DNA of 64,000 nt from Taibaiella soli (GCF_003236175.1 NZ_QKTW01000019.1:1-64000), one strand, 5' to 3'; positions 1 to 9,341 are shown, counted from the stretch's first letter. Program-made: numbers and translations. The notes: generated by a model not told the origin, from the letters alone.

Positions 1-15
1 TCTAACTTGCCATTC

Positions 16-98
16 GGAATCAGTTAAACTAGAAGGAAAACACATTTGCAAGATGGTGTTTGATTAAACCTCTTAGTTACAACACTGATTCCTTTTTT
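16..98 (+). ncRNA. Candidate small structured RNA or long terminator hairpin
   Basis: Positions 16-24 (GGAATCAGT) pair perfectly with 84-92 (ACTGATTCC). Inside, 27-36 pairs with 69-78 with one mismatch and one wobble, and 38-43 (AAACAC) pairs with 56-61 (GTGTTT), leaving a small apical loop and asymmetric bulges. A run of seven T follows at 93-99. The stacked, bulged stem ending in a U-tract resembles a small ncRNA such as the 6S-like RNAs reported in Flavobacteria, or simply an elaborate terminator of a gene lying left of the window. Identity is not established. Confidence 0.4.
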
Positions 99-139
99 TA
101 TGCTTTTCTTTTTAAACACCCTCTGAGCGAAGTCGAAGG

Positions 140-307
140 AGTGAGTGATCAGTTGTCAGTTGTGAGTGACTCGGAATTAAAACTTATTGCTCCGATTGCT
201 CCATAATGAGCTAAACGCTGAAGAGTGCGACGCAACGGATGTTTGATAGTAGTGCGAATGCTCAGTGCATCGTTTTTTTGTAAGTGGTGAGTGGTCAGTT
301 GTGAGTG
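140..307. repeat. Word-like intergenic repeats (GTGAGT/TCAGTTGT family)
   Basis: Imperfect short repeats built from GTGAGTG, TCAGTTGT and TCAGTTGTGAGTG occur at about 140-173 and 280-307. The second block is nearly the reverse complement of 463-490, so the pair could fold around the terminator at 322-360. A 64-codon minus-strand reading frame over this block has no protein-like character and is not called. The segment 117-140 also holds the phrase GAGCGAAGTCGAAGGA, of a type common between genes in Bacteroidota. Confidence 0.6.
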
Positions 308-321
308 CTCTTGCTTTAAAT

Positions 322-360
322 AAAAAAGCTCAGGTATCACCAAGATGCCTGAGCTTTTTA
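322..360 (-). terminator. Terminator of porX
   Basis: AAAAAGCTCAGG at 323-334 pairs with CCTGAGCTTTTT at 348-359, extended by TATC/GATG inside, giving a stem of about 17 bp with a five-base loop. T-rich sequence flanks it on both strands, so it could work both ways. It lies downstream of porX in the minus-strand direction. Confidence 0.7.
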
Positions 361-462
361 TTTTCTGTTGTTTTTTTTATTCCAAATTACGCTGGATGTC
401 TCCTTCGTCGACAATACAAACGCAAGTAGCCAATATTGAAGTTTCACCTTTGACGTTTCACT

Positions 463-490
463 AACTCACAACTGACCGCTCACCACTCAC
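463..490. repeat. Inverted copy of the GTGAGT/TCAGTTGT repeat
   Basis: This block ends directly at the porX stop codon region. Its reverse complement matches 280-307 with few differences, so the two blocks form an inverted pair around the terminator at 322-360. Confidence 0.6.
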
Positions 491-491
491 A

Positions 492-2051
492 TCATTTGCT
501 TTCCAACCTTACAATCGGCACTAACATTTCTTCTAATGAAATACCGCCGTGCTGGAATGTGTTTCGGTAATAGTTAACGTAGTAATTGTAATTATTCGGA
601 TAACACAGGAAAATATCTTCTTTTGCAAAAATGAAGGTAGAACTTACATTCGGCCTTGGAAGCCCTGCCAGGCGCGGATCACGGAAGGCCAGCACATCTT
701 TTTCTTCGTACTGCAGATTGCGGCCGTGTTTGTATCGCAAATTGGTTGTGGTATGACGATCACCCACACATTTGCTCGGTGTTTTTACACGTTGCGTACC
801 ATGATCGGTGGTGATAATCACCTGAATGTTTTTCTCGGCAATTTTCTTCAACGCGCGGTACAACGGTGAATGTTCAAACCAGCTAACTGTCAGTGAACGG
901 TAAGACACTTCATCGCCTGCCAGTTCTTTCAGCACTTCCATTTCGGTACGTGCATGTGAAAGCATATCCACAAAGTTGTAAACGATTACGGTCAGGTCAT
1001 TCGACAAATAGTTATGGATATTATCCTCCAGACTTTTACCGTCATCATTGTTCGTGATTTTCAGGTACTGCCACTTGAGGTGATCCAATTTCAGGCGTTT
1101 CAATTGTGCATCAAGGAATGTTGCTTCATGCAGATTTTTACCGCCTTCTTCATCATCATTTTTCCATTCGTTCGGAAACTTCGCTTCAATATCTACCGGC
1201 ATCATACCCGCGAACAGCGCGTTACGACTGTATTGCGTAGCGGTAGGCAAAATGCTGTAGAACAAATCCTCTTCTACCGTCTTGAATGATTCCTGAATAA
1301 TTGGTTGAATAGATTTCCATTGATCGAAACGAAGATTATCAATGACTACCAAAAAAGTGGGTCTTCCTTTTTCCAGTTTTGGCGCTACTTTTTCTTTGAT
1401 CAACTGATGCGAAAACAAAGGCGTTTCTCCTTTGCCTTGTGCCCAGTTGGCGTAATTTTTAGCAACGTATTTAAAGAACTCGGTATTGGCTTCGGCTTTC
1501 TGCGTCTGCAATACTTCCATCATACCATCGCTGTCACTTTTCGATATTTCGAGTTCCCAATAAACAAGCTTACGATACAGTTCTTTCCATTCTTCATAGT
1601 TCGGATTAGAGCTGAGCGCCATAAACAAATTGCGGAAGTCCTGCTGATATGCAATCGTAGTCTTCTCGGCTACGAGACGTTTGCCATCCATAATTTTTTT
1701 CAATGAAAGCAGCACCTGATTTGGATTTACCGGTTTGATCAGATAATCCGTTATCTGCGAACCGATCGCTTCTTCCATAATATTTTCCGCCTCGTTTTTG
1801 GTTACCATTACTACCGGCAGATTTGGCTGCATTTCTTTGATGCGCGCCAAGGTTTCCAATCCTGTGAGACCTGGCATACTTTCATCCAGCAGCACTACAT
1901 CAATATCCTTTTCTTTCAGCAGTTCCAGTGCATCGTGTCCATTAGTGAGCGGAGTCACCGAATAGCCTTTATTTTTCAAAAAGATGATCTGTGATTTCAG
2001 TGAATCTATTTCATCATCTACCCATAAAATTTCTCCTTGTATCGTGCTCAT
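492..2051 (-). CDS. porX: PorX: response regulator with PglZ domain, T9SS regulator
   Basis: A 519-residue two-domain protein. Residues 6-125 form a CheY-like receiver with acidic pocket D12/D13, phospho-acceptor D56 (LLDESMPG), T84 and K106. Residues about 230-515 form a PglZ/alkaline-phosphatase-type domain with putative metal ligands D238 (VVIDNLRFDQW), T270/T272, D362 and H366 (NFVDMLSH), D416-H417 (TTDHGT) and a late HGG motif. This architecture and length match PorX, which works with the histidine kinase PorY and the sigma factor SigP to control T9SS genes in Porphyromonas and gliding in Flavobacterium. No porY or sigP lies beside it here. The gene is transcribed alone and ends in the terminator at 322-360. 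The identification is strong; the regulatory role in this organism is inferred from the family. Confidence 0.93.
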   Translation of the reverse strand: MSTIQGEILWVDDEIDSLKSQIIFLKNKGYSVTPLTNGHDALELLKEKDIDVVLLDESMPGLTGLETLARIKEMQPNLPVVMVTKNEAENIMEEAIGSQITDYLIKPVNPNQVLLSLKKIMDGKRLVAEKTTIAYQQDFRNLFMALSSNPNYEEWKELYRKLVYWELEISKSDSDGMMEVLQTQKAEANTEFFKYVAKNYANWAQGKGETPLFSHQLIKEKVAPKLEKGRPTFLVVIDNLRFDQWKSIQPIIQESFKTVEEDLFYSILPTATQYSRNALFAGMMPVDIEAKFPNEWKNDDEEGGKNLHEATFLDAQLKRLKLDHLKWQYLKITNNDDGKSLEDNIHNYLSNDLTVIVYNFVDMLSHARTEMEVLKELAGDEVSYRSLTVSWFEHSPLYRALKKIAEKNIQVIITTDHGTQRVKTPSKCVGDRHTTTNLRYKHGRNLQYEEKDVLAFRDPRLAGLPRPNVSSTFIFAKEDIFLCYPNNYNYYVNYYRNTFQHGGISLEEMLVPIVRLESK

Positions 2052-2254
2052 AACTATACGGTAGCGTTTTAGTTTTTTGAATTACACAAATATGTAATGG
2101 TTTAAAATTACACATCTGCCAGCGTTTCGCCTATTGTTTAACGTAAAATTGGCAAGTCGCTCATTTGCAATAACGTTCTGTTTCGTTTTTTGTTGCGTTC
2201 GCCTTATACAGAAGTCAGGTTCTCTAACTCCTGTGCCAGTAGATATAAATAAAA
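2052..2254. other. Intergenic region upstream of porX
   Basis: About 200 bases plus the hairpin that follows hold no plausible gene. This stretch should contain the porX promoter on the minus strand, but I see no clear TANNTTTG -7 element. Confidence 0.5.
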
Positions 2255-2291
2255 AAAGCGGTCGGACGACTTGAAGTCGTCCGACCGCTTT
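2255..2291 (-). terminator. Strong palindromic terminator, repeated element
   Basis: A 17-bp perfect stem (2255-2271 with 2275-2291) closes a three-base loop, and on the minus strand it is followed by seven T. It terminates the type B cargo gene at 2352-3407. The core GGTCGGACGACTTGAAG recurs in the decayed hairpin at 24212-24246, so this is also a dispersed repeat. Confidence 0.85.
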
Positions 2292-2351
2292 GCTACTAAT
2301 TGAGAAAGACTCGTGCCGGGAGTACTCCTCCTTTGGAGGAGCCAGAGGAGG

Positions 2352-3407
2352 CTATCTAATCAATGTCACGTCGCCTTTAAGTGTTTTTTGACTGCCGTCG
2401 GTCATCCCAATCAGCAAAATATAATAGTACGTATCTGATTCCTGTGGTTTCCCGTTGAATGTGCCATCCCAACCATCTGTATTTCCTACTGCGTAAAAAA
2501 GCTGTTGTCCCCAACGATTAAAAACCCGAAACTCCTGAATGCGGTTGTAACCTATATTGACCATTTTAAATTTATCATTGTTTCCATCGCCGTTCGGTGT
2601 AAACGCATTGGGCAAAAACATACTCTCAAACAAACTGACATGCACCTGTGCTGTAGCAGAACATCCATATTCATCAGTTCCCTTTACGGTATACGTCGTT
2701 GCATCATGAGGTGTAGCAACAGGTGTGACGGAAAACGGATCATCGAGCCACTGAACAGGACTCCAGACGTAAGTTTTAGCGCCGGAAACCGATAACTGTG
2801 CATGGTCGCCCGGAAAGATTGTGGTATCATTACTTACTTTAAGCGTTGGCGCAGGTTCATGAACCACCTTCATAGTATCGTAACCAGTGCAGCCACTGGC
2901 GCGGTCTGTAGCCATGAGCACAAAAGTAGTTGTCTGATCTACATGACCGGTTGTATTAGGAGAATGCGGCTGGCTTACAACTGCGGAAGGTAGCCAGGTA
3001 TAATCGTAGTCGCCGGCGTAGGCCATGGTTGCATGCAGGTAAAAATCTCCATTACAAGTAGCGGTATCCTGTAGCGCAGGCGTTACCACAACTGGTTTCG
3101 CAACCAGAATCGGCAGATTGACGGTCGTATTATTGACCATGTAACTAATGAAGCACTGGTAAGGAAATATAGTGGTAGCCTGACTGGCAATTGCCGGATT
3201 AAAATACCAGGTGCCGTTGTCCTCAAAGACACCGCAACCCGTAAAAGACCCGCCACCAGGCATCCCCGTGATGGGATAATTTTTATTTTCCCAACAGTAC
3301 TTCGTAGCAAACGGTGTACCGTCGCCATTAACGATATTCTGTGCATTGCTTTCCGCAACACTGATCAGCATAAAACTGATGATTACAAACAAACGCAACA
3401 TTGCCAT
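2352..3407 (-). CDS. Secreted protein with CHU_C (T9SS type B sorting) domain
   Basis: A 351-residue protein with an N-terminal signal peptide (hydrophobic residues 4-18, cleavage near SNAQ). The middle carries PKD/Ig-like beta-sandwich segments with paired cysteines. The C-terminal ~85 residues are a gliding-motility-associated CHU_C domain: FLPNAFTPNGDGNND, then FRVFNRWGQQLF, DGWDGTFNGKP and TYYYILLI. This domain is the type B signal for export through the T9SS. The gene follows the SBBP-repeat cargo gene on the same strand with 62 bases between them, so the two may be co-transcribed. M3 could also be the start. Its ligand or role cannot be told from the sequence. Confidence 0.85.
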   Translation of the reverse strand: MAMLRLFVIISFMLISVAESNAQNIVNGDGTPFATKYCWENKNYPITGMPGGGSFTGCGVFEDNGTWYFNPAIASQATTIFPYQCFISYMVNNTTVNLPILVAKPVVVTPALQDTATCNGDFYLHATMAYAGDYDYTWLPSAVVSQPHSPNTTGHVDQTTTFVLMATDRASGCTGYDTMKVVHEPAPTLKVSNDTTIFPGDHAQLSVSGAKTYVWSPVQWLDDPFSVTPVATPHDATTYTVKGTDEYGCSATAQVHVSLFESMFLPNAFTPNGDGNNDKFKMVNIGYNRIQEFRVFNRWGQQLFYAVGNTDGWDGTFNGKPQESDTYYYILLIGMTDGSQKTLKGDVTLIR

Positions 3408-3427
3408 TTTCTTCTTTCAATAAGAGT

Positions 3428-3456
3428 GGGATGCAGCTCATTCAGCACTGCATCCC
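3428..3456 (-). other. Hairpin between two T9SS cargo genes
   Basis: GGGATGCAG at 3428-3436 pairs with CTGCATCCC at 3448-3456, with a possible outer AAGAGT/ACTCTT extension reaching 3422 and 3471. There is no T-run after it on the minus strand, so it looks more like a processing or attenuation hairpin in front of the 2352-3407 gene than a full terminator. Confidence 0.45.
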
Positions 3457-3469
3457 TTGAAACCGACTC

Positions 3470-6385
3470 TTATTTATTTTGTTTTATTATTTTTTCAACT
3501 TTGATGAATGTACCATTAGCATCTGTGAGACGCAGCAGATATACACCTTCCGCGAGTTCGTTGACAGAAATGCTTTGTACATTATTCTGTGTTTTAATCA
3601 CTTTACCGGCAACGTCTGTGAGTGTTGCATTTACTTTCACCGGTGCGTAAATATTCACTACATCTTTTGCCGGATTCGGGAAGATGCTCACCTGTGCTGC
3701 AATTGGATTGATGTTATTCACACCAACGTTTGTTACCACATATGCTACTGAAGTATCAACACAGCCTTGCGGGCTTGTAACTGCCACTGAGTAATTACCA
3801 TTTTGCGTTACAGTATAAGTGGCATTTGTTGCACCAGGAATCACACCATTGTTCAGTATCCACTGATAAGTTGCATAACTGCTTGCGGTACCGAGTACAA
3901 AACCATTTACCGTAATTACCGCCGGTGCTACCATGTACACATATACGCTCATGCTATCAGCCGCGCTGGTATCACAGAAGTTGGCCGCTTTTACCGTAAT
4001 AAAACCACCAGATTGCGTAGCGGTAACAGTGATGCTGTTGCTGTCACTTGTACCAGTCCAGCCGTTTGGCAGTGTCCAGATATAAGCAGTTGCTGTAGGT
4101 TGTTTTGGTGTTGTAAGCGTTATGGTACTCAGCGGACAAATTGAATCAATACCTACAATGGTATCTGGTTTCTGCACTGGCGGACATTCAAACAATTTTA
4201 CGAGGAATGCATCCTGGTTATTACCTGAAGGATTATTGGATTGTACAGGCTGAAAACCATTTGCCGTAGCCATACCTGTAACAGAGCTGGTTACGCCGGA
4301 AAAATACACTGTTCCTGCGCTGGCCAAACCCGCAATTGCTCTGCCCACATCTTCCATAGTGCCACCATAGTAAGTGCCCCATTGACGAACACCCTGATTA
4401 TTGAATTTTGCGAGGAAGATATCATTACCGAGATTCGGGTTTCCTGTGAACGTATCACGCAGCACACCTGGTGTCGGGAACATACCCGTCTTACTTTTTG
4501 TCTGCCCTACTACATAAATATTTCCAATTCCATCAGCATAAACTCCATTTGCAGCATCTGCGCCTTCACCACCAACATATGTAGACCAGGTACGCGCGCC
4601 GTTTACATCAAACTGAGCAATGAAAGCATCACCGTTGCCTCGTTGTGTATCCTGGTATGCACCTGTTGTTGCCAGACCTGCAGACCAGTAAGTGCTTGTG
4701 CCTGCAGACGCAGAACTGGTAGAGCCAACCATGTTCACCAGACCGTTGCCATAGCTGACACCAGCTGCGGCATCGTTACCTAAACCACCAAAATAAGTAC
4801 CCCAAACACGTGTTCCCGCTGATGTAAACTTGGCAAGGAACGCATCATTTCCGTAAGGCAAGGTACCTGCAAATGAAGTCTGAAATGCGTTAGCTGTTGC
4901 GATCCCCATCACGCTACGCGTAGTTCCTGACATATAAACGTTGCCCGAATCATCTATTGCGATTGCTCTGGAATCTTCATAATCGTTGCCACCATAGTAA
5001 GTACCCCACTGACGAACGCCTGCTGTATCAAATTTTGCGAGGAATGCATCGCTGGTGTTGAGTCCTGTAGAGAGTGTATCTTTAAAGCTACCGGGCGTAC
5101 TCATATTGTTTGGGCTCGTAGTAGTACCGGAGAAATAAACGGTGCCACTGTCGGTCACTTTTACACAATAACCGTAGTCCGTACCAGTGCCGCCATAGTA
5201 GGTAGTCCATTTGAAATTTCCTGCGGTGTCAAACTTGGCAAGAAATGCATCTGTTCCGCCACCAAATGAAGACTGTGCACTGCTTGCCGTTACCGGAAAG
5301 CCAGAACCGCTGCCAGAAGTAGTATTACCGGCGAGATACACATTACCCCATTTGTCGCAGGTAATTGCATTTGCCTGATCACCATTTACACCACCAAAAT
5401 AAGTACCCCAGATACGCGCACCGGCACTATTGAATTTTGCGAGAAACACATCATTGCCCGCTACATAAGTAGACAGGTAAGCACCTGCTGTAGCAATATT
5501 TGTTGTACTTGATGTATAGCCCGTCAGGTAAACGTTTCCCGCCGCGTCGGTCGCTACAGCGTATCCATTTTCAGGATTGTTGCCACCGTAATACGTTGCC
5601 CATTGCAGTATTGGATCAATGATCAACGTGCCCTCATACTTGTCTGTATTAAAACTTACTGTATTTCCTTTCACAGAAAAATTAGAAGCCACAGTTTTTG
5701 ATTCACCATAACCGTTTGTTGTATAGCTATAAGGACTTTGTTCCGTTACATAACCCATTGGTGTGGTAACACGCAGACCGCCATCAGTCTGCTTTTGCAG
5801 ATCGGAAGCACCGTTGTATGAAAGCTGAATATCGGAAACATTACCACCCGGATGCACCACAAAATCATACTCCATATGTCCATCTTTCAGGTACAATTGC
5901 CAGTCAATATTGTGATAAATATTTTTGTAGACGATCTTTTCGTAAGCAGCGATATCCATCGTTTTTCCTTTACTCACATAGCTTTCATGATATTGCTGCA
6001 CGCCGCTGCGCTCCATCTTTGCATGTTTGTTTGCGCCGGCCAAAAGCATATCCATGCGATAGATGTTTGTTTTCTCGCCGTTCTTCACCGTCCACTGATA
6101 ATGCAAGGCACCATTACTGATGAATACATTTACATTTTCGGCAGAAAGCTTAAACTGTACATCTTTTCTGTTTTTACCAGACTGATCTTTGATCTGACCT
6201 TTGTTTTCGATGAAGCCAAATGCTTCGCCAAATGTACCAGGCTGCAGGTTGGGTTTCATGATACCGGATGGAAAAGGAACATTACTGCTCGGGAATGGAT
6301 TGCTTTCTTGCGCCAGCACATCATTTTGAGTAGAAAACATCCCGGAGAACAGTAATACCAGAGGAAAGTATTTGCTTCGGATCAT
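3470..6385 (-). CDS. SBBP-repeat surface protein with T9SS type A sorting domain
   Basis: A 971-residue secreted protein. A signal peptide (residues 1-25) is followed by a DUF7948-type domain (starting FGFIENKGQI, about 55-255). About seven beta-propeller (SBBP) repeats come next, each beginning with a W-x-TY-x-GG motif (WATYYGG, WGTYFGG, WTTYYGG and so on) and containing GNVY and DAFLAKF. After that are a PKD/Ig-like segment (about 745-880) and a T9SS type A domain (SIFPNPAKD, GKVI, LAEGVYLLRL, final basic tail). It is expected to be exported by the T9SS and anchored at the cell surface; the repeats suggest a binding or adhesive scaffold, which is inference. The start at MIRSKYF fits the signal peptide. 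Confidence 0.88.
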   Translation of the reverse strand: MIRSKYFPLVLLFSGMFSTQNDVLAQESNPFPSSNVPFPSGIMKPNLQPGTFGEAFGFIENKGQIKDQSGKNRKDVQFKLSAENVNVFISNGALHYQWTVKNGEKTNIYRMDMLLAGANKHAKMERSGVQQYHESYVSKGKTMDIAAYEKIVYKNIYHNIDWQLYLKDGHMEYDFVVHPGGNVSDIQLSYNGASDLQKQTDGGLRVTTPMGYVTEQSPYSYTTNGYGESKTVASNFSVKGNTVSFNTDKYEGTLIIDPILQWATYYGGNNPENGYAVATDAAGNVYLTGYTSSTTNIATAGAYLSTYVAGNDVFLAKFNSAGARIWGTYFGGVNGDQANAITCDKWGNVYLAGNTTSGSGSGFPVTASSAQSSFGGGTDAFLAKFDTAGNFKWTTYYGGTGTDYGYCVKVTDSGTVYFSGTTTSPNNMSTPGSFKDTLSTGLNTSDAFLAKFDTAGVRQWGTYYGGNDYEDSRAIAIDDSGNVYMSGTTRSVMGIATANAFQTSFAGTLPYGNDAFLAKFTSAGTRVWGTYFGGLGNDAAAGVSYGNGLVNMVGSTSSASAGTSTYWSAGLATTGAYQDTQRGNGDAFIAQFDVNGARTWSTYVGGEGADAANGVYADGIGNIYVVGQTKSKTGMFPTPGVLRDTFTGNPNLGNDIFLAKFNNQGVRQWGTYYGGTMEDVGRAIAGLASAGTVYFSGVTSSVTGMATANGFQPVQSNNPSGNNQDAFLVKLFECPPVQKPDTIVGIDSICPLSTITLTTPKQPTATAYIWTLPNGWTGTSDSNSITVTATQSGGFITVKAANFCDTSAADSMSVYVYMVAPAVITVNGFVLGTASSYATYQWILNNGVIPGATNATYTVTQNGNYSVAVTSPQGCVDTSVAYVVTNVGVNNINPIAAQVSIFPNPAKDVVNIYAPVKVNATLTDVAGKVIKTQNNVQSISVNELAEGVYLLRLTDANGTFIKVEKIIKQNK

Positions 6386-6568
6386 CTTAAGGTTTTTTTA
6401 ATGAACAATTAATCCAAAATTGATTATTTATTCTTCCGCATTTATCATCCAAAAGGTGCATATTAAAAATCATTATGTAAACTTCGCTTTCATTCAATAT
6501 CTTTATTCGCGGTACACAAACCGATTATACTTTATATTTGTTTTAGGTCGAAAAGCTGCTTCCAGCCT

Positions 6569-8548
6569 ATGTTTTCACGTAATCTACATATCCCCTGGCT
6601 GGCCAGATATTCCATAATCCTGCTTCCGCTATTGTTTTTGACGGACATTTTTTTGTACGGTCAGACTTCCTCAAACAAAGAGCAATTTTCTATTTCCTAT
6701 GGTATTCCTGATTCATTACGCATCGATCATGAAATAGATTCGGCTAAAAAAATACTGGAGTATGCTCCCGACAGCGGCATTCAAATATTCAAATCAATAC
6801 TTTCTGAAAGTCGCACCACAGGTTACGCCAAAGGGATCTATAATTCCTTTATTTCGTTAGGAAAAGGCTATGCAATGATCGGAAAGTACGGTGACGGCAT
6901 TGGCTACTGGAAAGATGGCATTACATTTATTTACGCCACCGGAAAAGGAACAGATAAACTATCGAGCTTCTATGGCAACATCGGCGCCATTTACGGTATC
7001 AAAGGCGATTATGAAACGGCGCTGCAATATGTTTATAAAGCAATTGACCTTTCAAAAAATGATGAGCAGCTTATCATGGCATACAACAATGCGGCAAACA
7101 TATTGCTACGTATGCCCAACATGCCCGCCACTAAACCGCTGCACTATTTAGAACTTGCGGCACAGAAAGCAAGAAAAGCAGGCAACAAACTTATACTGGC
7201 CAGCATCTTGACCAATATGGGCTCTGTGTACGTGCAGCAAGAAGACTGGACAAAAAGCAAAAGCTATTTTGATTCTGCACTCGCATTAGCAGAAGGTCCG
7301 GAAATGGCCGAATTGAAATACAGTACGCTTTTATCATTGGGAGAATTAAGTCTTTCGCAACACCAACCTAATGAAGCGCTGCCTTATTTCTACGAAGCGC
7401 AAAGCCTTACGGGGCAGCATGTCAATCCTTACTATACCGTTACCTGTGATCTGCGACTGGGTGAAGCTTATATTCAACTGAAAGATTACAACACGGCACA
7501 GCAATTTGCAAAACGTGCAGAAGAAAAGACACGCGAATTAGGTATCGTCAACAACAGAGTACAGGCGTTTGAAACACTTTCCCGTTTATACAAACAGATG
7601 GGTGCTCACGAAAAAGCACTGGTCTTCTACCAGGAATACACGCACCTAAAAGATTCTCTTTTTCGCCAAACAACCATCGACCGCGTAAACGAAATGGACA
7701 TCCGGTATAATACGGCCCAGAAGGAAAAAGAAATCGCGGATAATCAGTTGCTCATTGCCAACCAGCAAAACAGACTGCGACTAAATAATGTATTGCTGAT
7801 TGCAGGCAGCGGCGGTATTTTATTGCTGGTTATTATCCTGATTGTAGTGTCAAAAAATGCGAAACAAAAACAAAAAATTCTGATCAGCGATCATACGATT
7901 TCTAATCTCAAAGCGATGATGAAAGGGGAAGAAAAAGAACGCATTCGCATTGCGCGGGAATTGCACGATGGAATCGGCGGAATGCTGGCTGCCGTGAAAA
8001 TCAATTTTAGTTCACTCACGCAGACCAATCCTTCACTGAGATCTGAAAAAGCAAAGCATATCGAAGAGATGTTGCAGTCTACGGCACAAGAAGTAAGAAC
8101 AGTGGCGCACAATCTGATGCCGGATATTGTATTGCAATTTGGCTTGCAAAAATCGCTGGAAACATACTGCAATAATATTTCGGGCAGAAATCCGCATCCG
8201 GAAATTCACTTGCAGTTCTACGGAGATTTATCTTTGCTCGACAAATCGACGGAACTGATTTTATACCGCATTTGCCAGGAGCTTATTCAGAATGTTTTGA
8301 AACACGCTCAGGCTACGCGGATCGAAATCCAGATTATGGAGTATGAAGGAAAAATTAACCTGACAATTGAAGATAACGGTGTAGGATTTGACACGAATGA
8401 AGTAAATTATGGCATGGGATTGCAAAACCTGCAATTCAGGATGCAGGCGCTGCAAGGCTTTATTTCGGTAGCTTCCAGAAAAGGCGAAGGCACGTCGGTC
8501 CATATTGAGTTCGATGTTCTTCAAAGCAGCACGACTAACACACAATAA
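6569..8548 (+). CDS. TPR-containing sensor histidine kinase (NarL/LuxR type)
   Basis: A 659-residue protein. An N-terminal hydrophobic segment (about 14-30) leads to a periplasmic region of tetratricopeptide repeats (about 75-370), a coiled linker and a transmembrane helix (about 408-430). The HisKA_3 dimerization domain follows, with phospho-acceptor H465 in ARELHDGIGG, then a HATPase_c domain with N-box ELIQNVLKHA and G-boxes EDNGVGF and GMGLQNL. TPR kinases of this type are common in Bacteroidota and pair with LuxR-type regulators. The cognate regulator follows after 14 bases, so the two form an operon. The signal sensed is unknown; the TPR domain suggests a protein or peptide partner. Confidence 0.88.
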   Translation: MFSRNLHIPWLARYSIILLPLLFLTDIFLYGQTSSNKEQFSISYGIPDSLRIDHEIDSAKKILEYAPDSGIQIFKSILSESRTTGYAKGIYNSFISLGKGYAMIGKYGDGIGYWKDGITFIYATGKGTDKLSSFYGNIGAIYGIKGDYETALQYVYKAIDLSKNDEQLIMAYNNAANILLRMPNMPATKPLHYLELAAQKARKAGNKLILASILTNMGSVYVQQEDWTKSKSYFDSALALAEGPEMAELKYSTLLSLGELSLSQHQPNEALPYFYEAQSLTGQHVNPYYTVTCDLRLGEAYIQLKDYNTAQQFAKRAEEKTRELGIVNNRVQAFETLSRLYKQMGAHEKALVFYQEYTHLKDSLFRQTTIDRVNEMDIRYNTAQKEKEIADNQLLIANQQNRLRLNNVLLIAGSGGILLLVIILIVVSKNAKQKQKILISDHTISNLKAMMKGEEKERIRIARELHDGIGGMLAAVKINFSSLTQTNPSLRSEKAKHIEEMLQSTAQEVRTVAHNLMPDIVLQFGLQKSLETYCNNISGRNPHPEIHLQFYGDLSLLDKSTELILYRICQELIQNVLKHAQATRIEIQIMEYEGKINLTIEDNGVGFDTNEVNYGMGLQNLQFRMQALQGFISVASRKGEGTSVHIEFDVLQSSTTNTQ

Positions 8549-8562
8549 AAGAACAGGATCTT

Positions 8563-9201
8563 TTGAAAATAAAAATTGCCATAGCAGACGATCATCCAAT
8601 GATTATCCAGGGCTTGCAGAATATGCTTTCCCGGTACGACCGTATGGAAATCGCTGGTACCTACAATGACGGTACGGAACTGATGAATGGTCTGGAAAAA
8701 ATGACGCCTGATATTTTGCTGCTGGATATACAGATGCCCGGCAAAACGGGCAGCGAACTGGCGCCGCTGATCCTGGAAAAATTTCCTTCGATAAAAATCA
8801 TTGTGCTCACCAATTTTGACAGCGGGCTGTATGCGCACAATATGCTGCAATCTGGCGTAAAGGGCTATTTACTGAAAACGGCAGATGAAAGCATGGTGGT
8901 AAAAGCCATTGAGCAAGTGTATGAAGGCGGATCGTTTGTGGAACCTTCGATTGCGGAAAAGCTGGAAATGCTGCAGCAAAAAACCAATCGGGTTTTTACC
9001 ACCAAATCAATGCTCACGCAAAGGGAAAAACAAATCCTGCAGCTGATTGTAGACGGTCACACCGACGGCGAAATTGCATCCAAACTATATCTCAGTGCTT
9101 ACACGGTAAAACACTATCGTATCAGTCTGCTTTTTAAACTGGATGTAAAAAATGCTGCGGCACTGGTGAAAAAAGCAATACAACTGGGTTTGGTTACTTA
9201 A
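8563..9201 (+). CDS. Response regulator, receiver plus LuxR-type HTH
   Basis: A 212-residue regulator. The receiver has D9/D10, phospho-acceptor D55 (LLLDIQMPG), T83 and K105. The C-terminal GerE/LuxR helix-turn-helix (about 145-210) has LTQREKQILQLI and DGEIASKLYLSAYTVKHY. It starts at a TTG codon 14 bases after the kinase stop; no ATG fits without losing the conserved IAIADDHP strand. Phosphorylated by the upstream TPR kinase, it would bind DNA to control unknown targets. Confidence 0.88.
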   Translation: MKIKIAIADDHPMIIQGLQNMLSRYDRMEIAGTYNDGTELMNGLEKMTPDILLLDIQMPGKTGSELAPLILEKFPSIKIIVLTNFDSGLYAHNMLQSGVKGYLLKTADESMVVKAIEQVYEGGSFVEPSIAEKLEMLQQKTNRVFTTKSMLTQREKQILQLIVDGHTDGEIASKLYLSAYTVKHYRISLLFKLDVKNAAALVKKAIQLGLVT

Positions 9202-9261
9202 TTCAGTTTACTGTCACCCACCACTTGTCATGCGGAGCGGAGTTGAAGCATTGCCCCAACA

Positions 9262-9335
9262 TTAAATAAGAGCAACTCACTATCCAGAACTGACAACTCA
9301 CAAAACAACTTACAACGTAAAACTTATAACTAATT
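9262..9335. repeat. Word-like intergenic repeats (ACTCACAACT family)
   Basis: Short related words such as CAACTCAC, CTGACAACTCACAA and CAACTTACAACGTAAAACTTATAAC run up to the start of the acetyltransferase gene. They are the reverse-complement sense of the repeats at 140-307. Confidence 0.5.
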
Positions 9336-9341
9336 ATTCAA

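Noticed and set aside
149-343. A 64-codon minus-strand reading frame near the left end
   Set aside because: It is composed of the intergenic repeat words and has no start signal or protein-like composition.
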